NCBI GenBank assembly: GCA_000383715.1
Contig: KB911928.1
Span: 1-64,000, forward strand
DNA: 64,000 nt
Reading direction: 5' to 3'
From: Verrucomicrobia bacterium SCGC AAA164-E04
GTDB lineage: Bacteria; Verrucomicrobiota; Verrucomicrobiia; Limisphaerales; AAA164-E04
The translations under genes and the position numbers were made by a program. Under the pieces are notes generated by a model, which was not told where the DNA came from, did not search any database, and saw nothing but the letters and a program-made list of their open reading frames with translations. This document shows, one piece after another, positions 1 to 9,342 of this stretch; position 1 is the first letter of the stretch, and each line of letters opens with the position of its first letter.

Positions 1-2
1 AA

Positions 3-1430
3 AACTCGGATTGGCAGCCCTCGGATGACCGTTGGGAATCGTTGATGCAACAATTTGATACCCTGCCTCAAACGCTGAGATACCGTTTACTGGCCGTCAA
101 TGAACAGACAGAACTGGATTCAGGTATTCAACTCGCAGACCTTGCCATCACCACCACCGAAGAGGGGCGATCACTAAAACTGGTGGCTGATGTCGCCCAG
201 TCACAGCTATCGGAGGAAGCCATCATCGCAACCCGCACCCTCAACGGCCTTTCCTCCGGTGTAGAAATCCCGATGGAAGCCGCACAGGTACGTTGGCAGG
301 ATCAATGGGATTTAGGAACCAAGGAAGAAGCAGGATGGGGATCTCTCAAGCTTCCAGCCGATGGAAACCTGCGCAACAACACACTCCATTTTGTTTACGG
401 AAAAGCACGCAGGCATCGATCACTTGTGGTGGCCAATAATACTTATGGAGGCAATGTGCTGTCGCTGGGCTCGGGTTCTATTGCTGGAGATTCATTGGAA
501 CCATCGCAACTTATCCAAAGGCCCTTTACCCAGTCATTGCAAACCGACGATGTCACATTGATCATCTGGCAGGGCACTCTTCCCGAGGGAGAACAGGCGG
601 ATCAACTCATGCAATTTGCAGCAGAGGGGGGCGTCGTGATTTGCCTCCCTTCCACTTCTCAGGAGACCACGGAACAAGCTTTCGCAGGCATGCGGTGGAT
701 GAATGTGGAATCGCCTCCTGCCGAGGAGACATTCTTCGTCGGCCGCTGGGAGAAAGAGACGGGCCCACTGGCTGATACGGACGAAGGTTTCAGCCTGCCT
801 GTGGATCAGCTGGATACGCTCAAGCGAAGGCGCGTTCAACACACGGACACCGTTCTTGCAGCCTATTCTGACGGAGAACCCCTTTTGATCCATCAGAAAA
901 CCGGTCAAGGTTCAATCTACTTCCTCACCACGCTTCCAATAGGAAACTGGTCCAACCTGGATCAAGGTCCAGTGCTTCTCCCCTTACTGCAACGCTTGGG
1001 ACAGGAAGGCACCCGCAGACTGGAAAGCACGCTCTTTCTGACGTGTGGTGAATTAAGCGAAATTGAGATGGGTGCAGGATGGAGGCCTATCGAGGAAGAT
1101 TCTACCCACCAGATTGCCTGGCATGCTGGCATCTATCGTTCGGGGAATCGACTTGCCGCGGTGAACCCGCCGGCTTCTGAATTTGAACCAGCAATGATGA
1201 CAAGCGAAACCGCTGCCAACATTTTTGAGGGCCAGGCATTTCAACTGTTCCTCGAATCTTCCGGACAGAACGAATCCAATCTGCAGGGTGAAATCTGGAG
1301 AGTGTTCCTGTTTATGCTCATCCTTTTTCTCATGGTGGAGAGCTGGTTGATGATGACCGGACCCAGCACGACCACTCAACAAGGGTTCAAAAGAAAAGCG
1401 CAACCCATCAGCGGAGGAGTCTCATCATGA
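3..1430 (+). CDS. BatA-like membrane protein, 5'-truncated by window edge
   Basis: The reading frame is open to the first base of the window, so the N-terminal part, where BatA-type proteins carry an N-terminal membrane anchor and often a VWA domain, is missing. What remains is a long soluble region and one hydrophobic segment about 20-40 residues before the end, followed by a short basic tail. The stop overlaps the next start by 4 bases (ATGA), which indicates translational coupling. The neighbours (VWA protein, DUF4175-like protein, cyclase-repeat protein) are the usual company of BatA-like proteins in MoxR-type operons of Verrucomicrobiota and Planctomycetota. Assignment rests on context plus the C-terminal membrane anchor. 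The exact function is unknown. Confidence 0.7.
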   Translation, partial: NSDWQPSDDRWESLMQQFDTLPQTLRYRLLAVNEQTELDSGIQLADLAITTTEEGRSLKLVADVAQSQLSEEAIIATRTLNGLSSGVEIPMEAAQVRWQDQWDLGTKEEAGWGSLKLPADGNLRNNTLHFVYGKARRHRSLVVANNTYGGNVLSLGSGSIAGDSLEPSQLIQRPFTQSLQTDDVTLIIWQGTLPEGEQADQLMQFAAEGGVVICLPSTSQETTEQAFAGMRWMNVESPPAEETFFVGRWEKETGPLADTDEGFSLPVDQLDTLKRRRVQHTDTVLAAYSDGEPLLIHQKTGQGSIYFLTTLPIGNWSNLDQGPVLLPLLQRLGQEGTRRLESTLFLTCGELSEIEMGAGWRPIEEDSTHQIAWHAGIYRSGNRLAAVNPPASEFEPAMMTSETAANIFEGQAFQLFLESSGQNESNLQGEIWRVFLFMLILFLMVESWLMMTGPSTTTQQGFKRKAQPISGGVSS

Positions 1431-3628
1431 GCCATTGGACATTCGCTACTTCGCCTTTGCTGATCATTGCTGCCTTTTTACTGGGCATGTTGTCTGTCTG
1501 GTTCTCTTACAGGATCTGGACAGGGAATGCCAGATCGAGACAAATCATGGCGTTGGAGATTTTCAGGCTGATTATCATCATCATGCTGCTCATCACTCTC
1601 CTTCGGCCTGAAAGAATTCAGACCATTCAATGGGCGGAAGAACCCGCTGTTGTGGTTCTTAGTGACGCTTCAGGCAGCATGACTACCAGAGACGTCATCT
1701 ATACCAATCAAGTCGTTGCACGACAGGAATGGATCACAAGCAAGCTCGGAACGGACACACTCGCTCCTATTCAAAAAACTTCCAGAGTAGTGGTCGATGC
1801 TTTTGATGCCCCCCCTGACCAGGAAAAGCCCGAAGGTGTCACCAACCTCATTGAAGGTACCGATCTCAATCAAGCACTTGAGTCGGCTTTGCAACGCGAA
1901 TCCAACCTGAAGGCAGTGTTGGTTTTAACGGATGGAGATTGGAACCTTGGTGACTCCCCTGCCCTCGCCGCCGCGCAGTATCGCAATCAATCTATTCCAA
2001 TATTCGCCGTTCAAGTGGGACGTGAATCTCCGTTACCGGATGTAGAGTTGAGCGCCGTAAGCGCCCCCTCTTACGGTTTGATGGGCGAGCAGATTTCACT
2101 CCCATTCCATCTTCACAACCGCATGCAGAAAGATTTCAAATTCAAGGCGCTATTGAAGGACGGAGACGAAATAGTAGCCGAAAAAGAAGTCACCCTCCCT
2201 GCCGCCACCGACCTTCAGGAAACCATCGTCTGGTCTCCACAGCAGGTCGGAGAGCGCAATCTGACTTTGGAAATTCCTGTTCAGGGTGACGAAGCGTTGA
2301 CTGACAACAACTCAACTGCGTTCAAGGTGAACGTACGCATGGAGACCTTAAAGGTTCTGGTCATCGATTCATATCCTCGCTGGGAATACCGCTACCTTAG
2401 AAATGCACTGGAACGAGATCCGGGTGTAGACATGAGCTGCCTGCTTTTCCACCCCCAGACAGGCATGGGAGGTGGCCGTGATTACCTTTCCAGCTTTCCC
2501 AGCAGCAAGGATTTGATTGCACCTTACGATGTCATTTTTCTGGGAGATGTCGGCGTGGGTGAAGATGGGCTTAGCACGGAGGACGTGACACTTATTCGCG
2601 GGTTGGTGGAGCAACAAGCCGGCGGATTGGTCCTCATGCCGGGCCGACGCGGACGCCACATCACATGGCTGGAAACGCCTCTTGAAGAATTGATCCCCGT
2701 GCAATTTGACACCAGTCGCCCAGAAGGCATTGCTCTACAAAATGAGGCTCAACTGGCACTCACACGACTGGGCTCGGGGCATTGGCTCACACGGTTCGAC
2801 ATTTCAGCTGAGCGCAATGCGGAACTCTGGAAACAGCTACCCGGATTCTACTGGTCAACAGCCGTCGAAAAAAGCCGTCCAGGTTCCGAAATCCTGGCCG
2901 TGCATGATTCCATCCGCAACAATTGGGGACGCATCCCGCTGCTTGCCATTCGCCCGTTCGGCAACGGCAAGGTCCTCTTCATGGGCACTGACAGCGCGTG
3001 GAGGTGGCGTCGTGGTGTGGAGGACTTGTATCATTACCGCTTCTGGAGCCAGGTCGTGAGATGGATGGCGCATCAAAGGCATATTTCACAGGATGAAGGC
3101 ATTCGACTTACCTACACGCCGGAGAAGCCTGAAATCGGCCAGACAGTTTACCTCAGCACAACCGTGATGGACCGAAGTGGATACCCTTTGCAGGAAGGCA
3201 GAGTCGTCGCAAGCATCACCACTCCAAGTGGAGGCAAGGAAACCTTTGAAATGCAGGCAGAAGAAGGAGGCTGGGGTGTATTCAGAGCGAGCATGGAAGC
3301 GCGCCAATCTGGCATGCACATCATTGAAGTTCGATCTCCAGAAGAAAACCGTCAACTGGAAACGCGACTTGAGGTCCTCAGACCTGTGGTTGAGAAAATA
3401 GGAAAACCCGCACGTGGGGATGTGCTTGACGAGATCACGAGAATATCACGGGGCAAAAAAGTGGATACAACCGGACTGAATGGATTGATAGAACAGATAT
3501 CAGTCCTCCCTGAACCAAAACCCATCGAAATTCGATTTCGACTTTGGGCCAATCCATTCTGGGGCGCTGCCCTTCTGGGATTACTGGCCTTTTACTGGAT
3601 TGGAAGAAAATATTTTGGTTTGGTTTAA
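1427..3628 (+). CDS. VWA domain protein with glutamine-amidotransferase-like fold domain
   Basis: A 733-residue membrane protein. Two membrane segments lie at about residues 8-30 and 42-60, and a third at the C-terminus (about 710-730). A von Willebrand factor A domain follows the second segment, with an intact MIDAS motif DASGS (Asp80, Ser82, Ser84), so metal-dependent ligand binding is plausible. From about residue 305 comes a region like the GATase-fold domain of this family (VIDSYPRWEYRYL, then GTDSAWRWRRG). No catalytic Cys triad is evident, so it is probably not enzymatic. A CARDB-like segment lies between. It overlaps its upstream neighbour by 4 bases. The role is probably envelope assembly or quality control with a MoxR-type ATPase encoded outside the window. 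Confidence 0.8.
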   Translation: MSHWTFATSPLLIIAAFLLGMLSVWFSYRIWTGNARSRQIMALEIFRLIIIIMLLITLLRPERIQTIQWAEEPAVVVLSDASGSMTTRDVIYTNQVVARQEWITSKLGTDTLAPIQKTSRVVVDAFDAPPDQEKPEGVTNLIEGTDLNQALESALQRESNLKAVLVLTDGDWNLGDSPALAAAQYRNQSIPIFAVQVGRESPLPDVELSAVSAPSYGLMGEQISLPFHLHNRMQKDFKFKALLKDGDEIVAEKEVTLPAATDLQETIVWSPQQVGERNLTLEIPVQGDEALTDNNSTAFKVNVRMETLKVLVIDSYPRWEYRYLRNALERDPGVDMSCLLFHPQTGMGGGRDYLSSFPSSKDLIAPYDVIFLGDVGVGEDGLSTEDVTLIRGLVEQQAGGLVLMPGRRGRHITWLETPLEELIPVQFDTSRPEGIALQNEAQLALTRLGSGHWLTRFDISAERNAELWKQLPGFYWSTAVEKSRPGSEILAVHDSIRNNWGRIPLLAIRPFGNGKVLFMGTDSAWRWRRGVEDLYHYRFWSQVVRWMAHQRHISQDEGIRLTYTPEKPEIGQTVYLSTTVMDRSGYPLQEGRVVASITTPSGGKETFEMQAEEGGWGVFRASMEARQSGMHIIEVRSPEENRQLETRLEVLRPVVEKIGKPARGDVLDEITRISRGKKVDTTGLNGLIEQISVLPEPKPIEIRFRLWANPFWGAALLGLLAFYWIGRKYFGLV

Positions 3629-3654
3629 ATTGAATAAATATATGGCATGATGAA

Positions 3655-6600
3655 ATGCGTCCAGACGCGTTGACGAACGAGAACCACTTGCACAGTATGA
3701 AGTCAGTGAACAGCAATCTCCCCATCGAGCCGCACCATTTGCCGGAACGACTGAAAAGTCAGTTCAGCAAATTGAAGGCAAGGCTCTGGCGTATTGAATT
3801 GGCTCTTGGGGTGGCTTGGGGCATTTTTGCCGTTTTGGTTTCCTTCCTGACCGCTTTCGCACTGGACCGGTGGCAGGACACACCGAGCTTAATCCGTGGC
3901 AGCTTACTCCTTGGCGCGTTGTCGGCTGTCTGCCTGAGTGGTGGATGGTGGTGCTGGCGCTGGGTCATTGCCCAGCGCAACCTTCGAGATTATTCACGAT
4001 TGGTGCAACGCCGTTACCGCATCCTGGGTGATCGTTTACTGGGCATCGTTGAATTGACTGAGGACAAGAGCGAAGAAACCTCCTACTCAGAAGAACTTTA
4101 TCTGGCTGCTGTTCAACAAGTGGATCTGGATGCGCGAGGCTGCGATTTTACTGCTGCGGTTTCAACACGCCTCCTTTCGCGGCTAGGCGCTGGATCCGCT
4201 GTTCTTGCCCTTTTGACTTTCATCTTGCTTGCCATTCTCCCCGGGGCATTTTCAAACACCTTGAGTCGGTGGATCAATCCAGGTGGCAATACACCCCGCT
4301 ACACACTGGTCACCATCAAGCCGAATACCAGCGAGCACCTTGCGATTCGGGGGGAATCGTTTTTCCTTGAAGCAGATGTGAATTACTTGTCCTTTTGGAA
4401 GCCACGCACGGTGACGGTTCAACTGGATTCCGGATATCAAGTAATGGGTCAAGTGCAGGACAATCGAATACGCTTGGAAATCCCCGGCCAATTCAAGGAA
4501 ACTTCCATGCAAATGACTGTGGGCGATGGCATGGCGGAAAGTAAGATCAGGCCCATGCAACGACCGACTCTGGTTTCACTGAACGCTTCGATCAAGATGC
4601 CCGCCTACTTGAACCTGGAGGATGCATCCATTGACGTGGAGTCAGGTGGACTGGATATCCTTAAAGGTTCTGAAGTAAAAATCGCCGGTGCCATCAACCG
4701 CCCTCTGCAGGAAATTGTTTTGAACTTGGGAAGCACGAATCGTGTTCCTGTGAGCATCAGCAACGTCACCTTCACCACCGATTGGTTAAGCACAACGAAC
4801 GCATTCGAGGCTGATATTCATTGGAAAGACCAATTTGGCTTCACAAATGCACAGCCATGGAAACTGAATATCCGCCAACGGGATGACGCAGCTCCTACGT
4901 TCCAATTCCCAGAGCTTTATCGGGAAATGGCGATCCTTGAAACCGAAGCACTGGAACTGAAGACAGAAGTGCGCGATGATTTCGGGGTCAAAGAGTTTGG
5001 CATCGATTGGGAAACGATGAATGGCGTCAAACCATCCAGAGATGTGCTGGACGTGGATTTCAAGGATTCCTCTCTCCATGCTGCGCAAAAAGAACTCAAA
5101 GTTTCGTTCTACTTCAGCCCAAACCTCTACGACATCGAACCGGGAGATGTCGTCGAGCTCAGGGGTTATGTGACGGATTACTTCCCTGATCGAGAGCCTG
5201 GAAAGACCGCGGTCTACCGCATCCACATCGTCAGTGCGGTTGAACACGCAGAACGTATCCGACAGCAGCTGGAGGCCCTCCTCACCCAACTTGAAGATGT
5301 TTCACGGTTGGAACAATCGATCGCCACAGCGACAGATGAAACCCTCGAAAAGATGGATACACTATCGGAGGAAGATCTGGCAGCGCGCCTCCAGGATCAG
5401 GCAACCGATCAAAAGCTCAATGCTTCTCAACTTTCTGAAATGGCTCGCAAGGGCATGGAAACCCTCAAAGAAGCCATGCGCAATCCCACATTCACGGATG
5501 AAGTCATGTCTGAATGGTCTAAAACCTTGAGTGAAATGCAACAGCTCGCCGATCAAAAAATGCAGGACGCTGCCAAAGCGTTGAGTAAAGCATCCCAGAG
5601 TCCACCATCCCAGAGTCCACCTTCGCAAAGTCCACCTTCGCAAAGTTCACCTTCGCAAAGTTCACCTTCAAAAAGCACACAGAAACAGGCCATGCAGGAA
5701 GCTCAGGAAACCGAACAGGAAATCCTGGAAAGTCTTGAAGATCTGCAAGCTATGGTGAATGAAGACCTTGACCAGCTGCAGGCTCTTACCCTGGCTCAGA
5801 GGCTCAGAGGTTTAGGAAGAACTGAAATGGAACTTGAAACGACTTTAATGGAAGGCGCAGAGGATACCATCGGCCTTTTCCCTGATGAGTTGGCACCTCG
5901 ATGGCGTGCTCTGCATGGCAAATTAGGAGATACTCAAAAAGAAACCGCTGAAGAATCGCAGGAACTCCAGGACGAGATCGGCCGCTTCTTCGAACGAACA
6001 CAAAAAGAGGCCTATGGTGAAGTCAGCGAAGACATGAAAGCCAGACAGACCGTGGAAGGTATCCTTACCACTCAGGAGCTTATCCTGAAAAATATTACCA
6101 TGGAGGCCGCCGACCAGGCAGCCATCTGGTCGGCACAATTTGAAGATTGGGCAGGCCAGCTTGAACCTCAGGATGATTCTGAGGGGAGCGGCGGAGGTGA
6201 AGGTGGGGGCGAAAGCAATCAGCAGGACCTGACCAAACAGTTGATGGCTTTGCTTCGTATGCGAGAAAGCGAACTCAACCTGCGCATGCAGACTCGTCTT
6301 CTGGAAAGACAGGATACAGGACCTGAAACCCGTATTGAAAAAGGTCGCGAACTCTCAATCAACCAGTCAAAACTACAGGAAAACCTCTTGGAGGTTCGAG
6401 AGGAGATTCCCATCCCCTTCCTCGATCCCATCTTCGAGGAAATTCATGGACACATGGGTAATGCCGCCGATGCTTTGGCTCGAGGACAAACGGATGATCG
6501 AGCAATACAACCTGAAACCGAATCAATTACTACGCTGACCGATGCCATCAATATTCTCAATGAACAAGCGCAGCAAAACAGCAGCAGTTCCTCCAGCTCA

Positions 6601-6882
6601 AGTCAGGCGATGTCATTCATGATGCAGATGATGATGGCAAAACAAGGCATGGGCAAGGAGGGCAAAGGAAATACAGGGGGGGGGAGCATGGCCGGCGGTG
6701 ATACTGCGAGAGATTCATTGAACCAAGGCGGCGAGGATGATGGAGATGCAGGGGAATCCAGAACTGTCTCGCGGGGAGGCGGCCAATCATCGGATCTACC
6801 GACAGAGTTCAGAAAATCCTTTGAAGCCTATTACAAGAAGCTGGAACAACTGGAACAACCCACCCAGAGGAATACACCATGA
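3655..6882 (+). CDS. DUF4175-like large membrane/coiled-coil protein
   Basis: A 1075-residue protein with three N-terminal membrane segments (about residues 46-70, 80-105 and 170-200), an extracytoplasmic beta-rich part, and a long Gln/Glu-rich coiled-coil half from about residue 520. A Ser-Pro-Gln repeat tract (bases 5592-5674) and Ser/Met/Gly low-complexity stretches near the C-terminus suggest flexible linkers. This architecture and position match DUF4175-type proteins that follow BatA/VWA genes. The start at 3655 has no good ribosome site; an in-frame ATG at 3697 is an equally reasonable start. It ends in a 4-base ATGA overlap with the next gene. Molecular function is unknown. Confidence 0.75.
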   Translation: MRPDALTNENHLHSMKSVNSNLPIEPHHLPERLKSQFSKLKARLWRIELALGVAWGIFAVLVSFLTAFALDRWQDTPSLIRGSLLLGALSAVCLSGGWWCWRWVIAQRNLRDYSRLVQRRYRILGDRLLGIVELTEDKSEETSYSEELYLAAVQQVDLDARGCDFTAAVSTRLLSRLGAGSAVLALLTFILLAILPGAFSNTLSRWINPGGNTPRYTLVTIKPNTSEHLAIRGESFFLEADVNYLSFWKPRTVTVQLDSGYQVMGQVQDNRIRLEIPGQFKETSMQMTVGDGMAESKIRPMQRPTLVSLNASIKMPAYLNLEDASIDVESGGLDILKGSEVKIAGAINRPLQEIVLNLGSTNRVPVSISNVTFTTDWLSTTNAFEADIHWKDQFGFTNAQPWKLNIRQRDDAAPTFQFPELYREMAILETEALELKTEVRDDFGVKEFGIDWETMNGVKPSRDVLDVDFKDSSLHAAQKELKVSFYFSPNLYDIEPGDVVELRGYVTDYFPDREPGKTAVYRIHIVSAVEHAERIRQQLEALLTQLEDVSRLEQSIATATDETLEKMDTLSEEDLAARLQDQATDQKLNASQLSEMARKGMETLKEAMRNPTFTDEVMSEWSKTLSEMQQLADQKMQDAAKALSKASQSPPSQSPPSQSPPSQSSPSQSSPSKSTQKQAMQEAQETEQEILESLEDLQAMVNEDLDQLQALTLAQRLRGLGRTEMELETTLMEGAEDTIGLFPDELAPRWRALHGKLGDTQKETAEESQELQDEIGRFFERTQKEAYGEVSEDMKARQTVEGILTTQELILKNITMEAADQAAIWSAQFEDWAGQLEPQDDSEGSGGGEGGGESNQQDLTKQLMALLRMRESELNLRMQTRLLERQDTGPETRIEKGRELSINQSKLQENLLEVREEIPIPFLDPIFEEIHGHMGNAADALARGQTDDRAIQPETESITTLTDAINILNEQAQQNSSSSSSSSQAMSFMMQMMMAKQGMGKEGKGNTGGGSMAGGDTARDSLNQGGEDDGDAGESRTVSRGGGQSSDLPTEFRKSFEAYYKKLEQLEQPTQRNTP
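5592..5674 (+). repeat. 15-bp tandem repeat encoding SPPSQ units
   Basis: About five to six copies of a 15-base unit (variants of cagagtccaccttcg) lie in frame inside the DUF4175-like gene and encode Ser-Pro-Pro/Ser-Ser-Gln. Copies differ by a few bases. This looks like a slippage-generated linker between two coiled-coil stretches. Confidence 0.85.
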
Positions 6883-7889
6883 TTGTTTTAAGATCATTTG
6901 CCATCCCAATGTGCCTGATTGCCTTCATGCTTTTCAAGGCGGGCACTTCCAGAGTGTTTTCCCAGCAATTATTTACAGATCAGATTGACCTGGCAGCCAC
7001 AGAAGTCGACCGCATTTACGTAAAAGGTCTTCAGTATCTGACTGCGTCCCAAACGGAACGTGGGAATTGGGGAGATCGCCCCTATGGCATGGAACCAGGA
7101 GTCGTTGGCTTGGCATTGGTCAGCATTTTGGCTCATGGAGATGACCCGAACCATGGACCTTATGCTCTGACAATAGAAAAAGGCATTGATTTCATTCTCG
7201 GAGAACAAAATTCGGAAACGGGTTACATTGGACGTACGATGTATAATCATGGATTTGCGACATTGGCGCTGGGAGAAGCTTATGGAGCTGTGATTGATGA
7301 CCGAATCGGTCCAGCTCTTGAGTCGGCGATCGAACTCATACTTACTTCTCAAGCAAATAATCCAAGCAATGCCTGGCGCTACTCTCCCGAAAGCACGGAT
7401 GCAGACACCACTGTCAGCGGAGCCCAGATGGTGGCCTTGTTTGCAGCGCGAAACGCGGGATTATCCGTACCACAGGAAGCCATAGAAAAAGGTGTTGCCT
7501 ATTTTCAGTCATGCCAATCAACAGATGGAGGATTTGGATACACCTCCTCCTCAGGGCCCAATGGCCCGCGCACTGCCATCGGCTGTCTGGTGCTGGCTCT
7601 TGCGAAGAAAAAGGAAACGGCGCAATTTCAATCCGCATTCAACTTCCTGAAAAAAGCTTCAAAATCGAGTAGTTACTACCATTACTTTCTTTATTACGGT
7701 TCTCAGGCATTCTTCCACGCGTCTCCGGAAGAATGGAATGCCTGGAACCGCGAGAACATTCAAGAGTTGAAACAATCTCAGAACCCGGATGGTAGTTGGG
7801 ATGGTCAATTTGGAAGCACTTTCAGCACAGCTACCTCACTTCTGTCTCTAGCATTGAACTATCGTTTCCTCCCCATCTATGAACGCTGA
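6879..7889 (+). CDS. Exported prenyltransferase/squalene-cyclase repeat protein
   Basis: A 336-residue protein with an N-terminal signal peptide (hydrophobic about residues 5-28) followed by alpha/alpha-toroid repeats of the squalene cyclase/prenyltransferase type. Examples are the SQTERGNWGDRPYG, TDGGFGYTSS and NPDGSWDGQF segments. At the place of the class II cyclase acid motif DxDD it has DADT (residues 174-177), so the catalytic third Asp is Thr and the protein is probably not a terpene cyclase. Members of this repeat family are recurrent partners of BatA/VWA operons in PVC bacteria, where the toroid may act as a binding scaffold. It overlaps both neighbours (4 and 11 bases). Confidence 0.75.
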   Translation: MIVLRSFAIPMCLIAFMLFKAGTSRVFSQQLFTDQIDLAATEVDRIYVKGLQYLTASQTERGNWGDRPYGMEPGVVGLALVSILAHGDDPNHGPYALTIEKGIDFILGEQNSETGYIGRTMYNHGFATLALGEAYGAVIDDRIGPALESAIELILTSQANNPSNAWRYSPESTDADTTVSGAQMVALFAARNAGLSVPQEAIEKGVAYFQSCQSTDGGFGYTSSSGPNGPRTAIGCLVLALAKKKETAQFQSAFNFLKKASKSSSYYHYFLYYGSQAFFHASPEEWNAWNRENIQELKQSQNPDGSWDGQFGSTFSTATSLLSLALNYRFLPIYER

Positions 7890-9342
7890 GGTTTGCCCAT
7901 CACAAAAAACAATCCTGCGCTGCAGCCGGTCCAGCAGATGTTTGCCAACAGGGCCGACAATCTGGCTTTCAGTGGTATTGCTGTGCTGCATCCCTCTCAG
8001 GGGGCAAAACAATCAGGGCACTGTCACAGGCAATGAATCACCCAAGCATATCATGGAATTTTTGGACGGTTCTTATTTGCATGGGGATATACAGCACCTT
8101 TCAGCAGAGAATGGATTGGATTGGCAGCATCCACTAGCGGCAAACCCAATGCGCTTCAATCTGGACAATCTATCGCGGCTTCGTCTGAATGCCAGCAACA
8201 GCATAGCAAGCGAGATCCAGCCCGAGTGTCGGTTTGAGTTCGTCAATGGTGACCTGATCTATGGGAATTTACAACGTCTCAGCCGCGAGGAAGTGTCATT
8301 AAAAACATGGTTCGGAGGGGAAATGAAAACCAGCAGGGCAGCTCTCAGGCGAATTGCTTTCTTGAAAAGTGGATACAAAGTCATTTACGAGGGCCCCAAT
8401 GGGATTGACGATTGGATGTTGGGTCAGGGCCAAAACGGTTGGACTTATGCCGATGGAAAATTGCGTATCAAAAACCGGGGAGTCCTCGGACGAAATTTCC
8501 AGCTTAAAGATTCATGCAATCTTTCCTTTGACCTCGAATGGGATCAACCCTTCCAACTAAGCATCACGATGTTCACAGACACCCTCAATCGATTTGATTA
8601 CCGTCAGGGATCTTACATCTTCTTTCTGAGCCCACAGTTTGTTTCCTTTCAACGTGTTCAACCAGGGACTGGCGTCCTGACACTGGGTCAGGTCCGCATG
8701 GACCAATTGAGTAACGTTTCCAAAGCAAGGTTCAGCATTCGAGCACATCGGGAAACATCTAAATTCGCTGTCTATATCAACGATGAATTGGTCTCCACCT
8801 TTCGTGATAATCGTGGATTTGTTGCAGAGGGCAAAGGTATCTCACTTGCTTCACAGCTGAGCGCATCCTCTTTTGCTGTCAGCGACATACTCGTCACGGA
8901 GTGGGATGGCACTGATGAATCCGACCTGAGTTTTGAAGCCACCGAGAGTTCTGATGTATTGCACCTGATCAATCAGGACAAGCCCAAGGGAGATGTGGTG
9001 CAGATCCTCGATCAGAAAATCCACTTTAAACTTCGAAAGGAACGCGACATCCGAATCCCACTTGAACGCATCAAGCAGATACACTTTACAGCTGAGGATC
9101 AACAAAAACCGCCTGCAGAGAAATCCACCGACCGCATCCGCGCACATTTCGCTGGGGGAGGAAGCTTGTCGTTTGACCTTGTTTCACTGGACGGAGAGAA
9201 CCTTCAAGGCAACAGCGAGCATTTTGGTGAGTTATCTTTCACTAGTTCCGCCATTCGACAAATTGAATTCAACCTCAACCATCAATCACGCAAGCATGAT
9301 CAGGCAGCAGACACCTACTGGAACATGGAAAACCAGCCTTAG
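7879..9342 (+). CDS. Exported protein of unknown function, paralogue A
   Basis: A 487-residue protein with an unusually long N-region and then a hydrophobic signal segment (about residues 27-43). Its centre (about 180-340) resembles a LamG-like jelly-roll domain (EGPNGIDDW start, ending in TEWDG). It is flanked by two short beta-rich segments with the pattern 'hGDxhxGxh...hxxxxxGxhxhxxxxhxxIxF', one before and one after. The next gene has the same layout and clear sequence similarity, so the pair arose by tandem duplication. The family is not characterised as far as I know. The start overlaps the upstream gene by 11 bases, and translation is probably coupled. Confidence 0.7.
   Translation: MNAEVCPSQKTILRCSRSSRCLPTGPTIWLSVVLLCCIPLRGQNNQGTVTGNESPKHIMEFLDGSYLHGDIQHLSAENGLDWQHPLAANPMRFNLDNLSRLRLNASNSIASEIQPECRFEFVNGDLIYGNLQRLSREEVSLKTWFGGEMKTSRAALRRIAFLKSGYKVIYEGPNGIDDWMLGQGQNGWTYADGKLRIKNRGVLGRNFQLKDSCNLSFDLEWDQPFQLSITMFTDTLNRFDYRQGSYIFFLSPQFVSFQRVQPGTGVLTLGQVRMDQLSNVSKARFSIRAHRETSKFAVYINDELVSTFRDNRGFVAEGKGISLASQLSASSFAVSDILVTEWDGTDESDLSFEATESSDVLHLINQDKPKGDVVQILDQKIHFKLRKERDIRIPLERIKQIHFTAEDQQKPPAEKSTDRIRAHFAGGGSLSFDLVSLDGENLQGNSEHFGELSFTSSAIRQIEFNLNHQSRKHDQAADTYWNMENQP

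Noticed and set aside
4786-5289. 167-codon open frame on the minus strand
   Set aside because: It lies wholly antisense to the DUF4175-like gene and reads as low-quality Cys/Arg-rich protein without family motifs.
6879-7889. Functional terpene or hopanoid cyclase
   Set aside because: The acid motif reads DADT rather than DxDD, and the protein carries a secretion signal and stands in a BatA/VWA operon.
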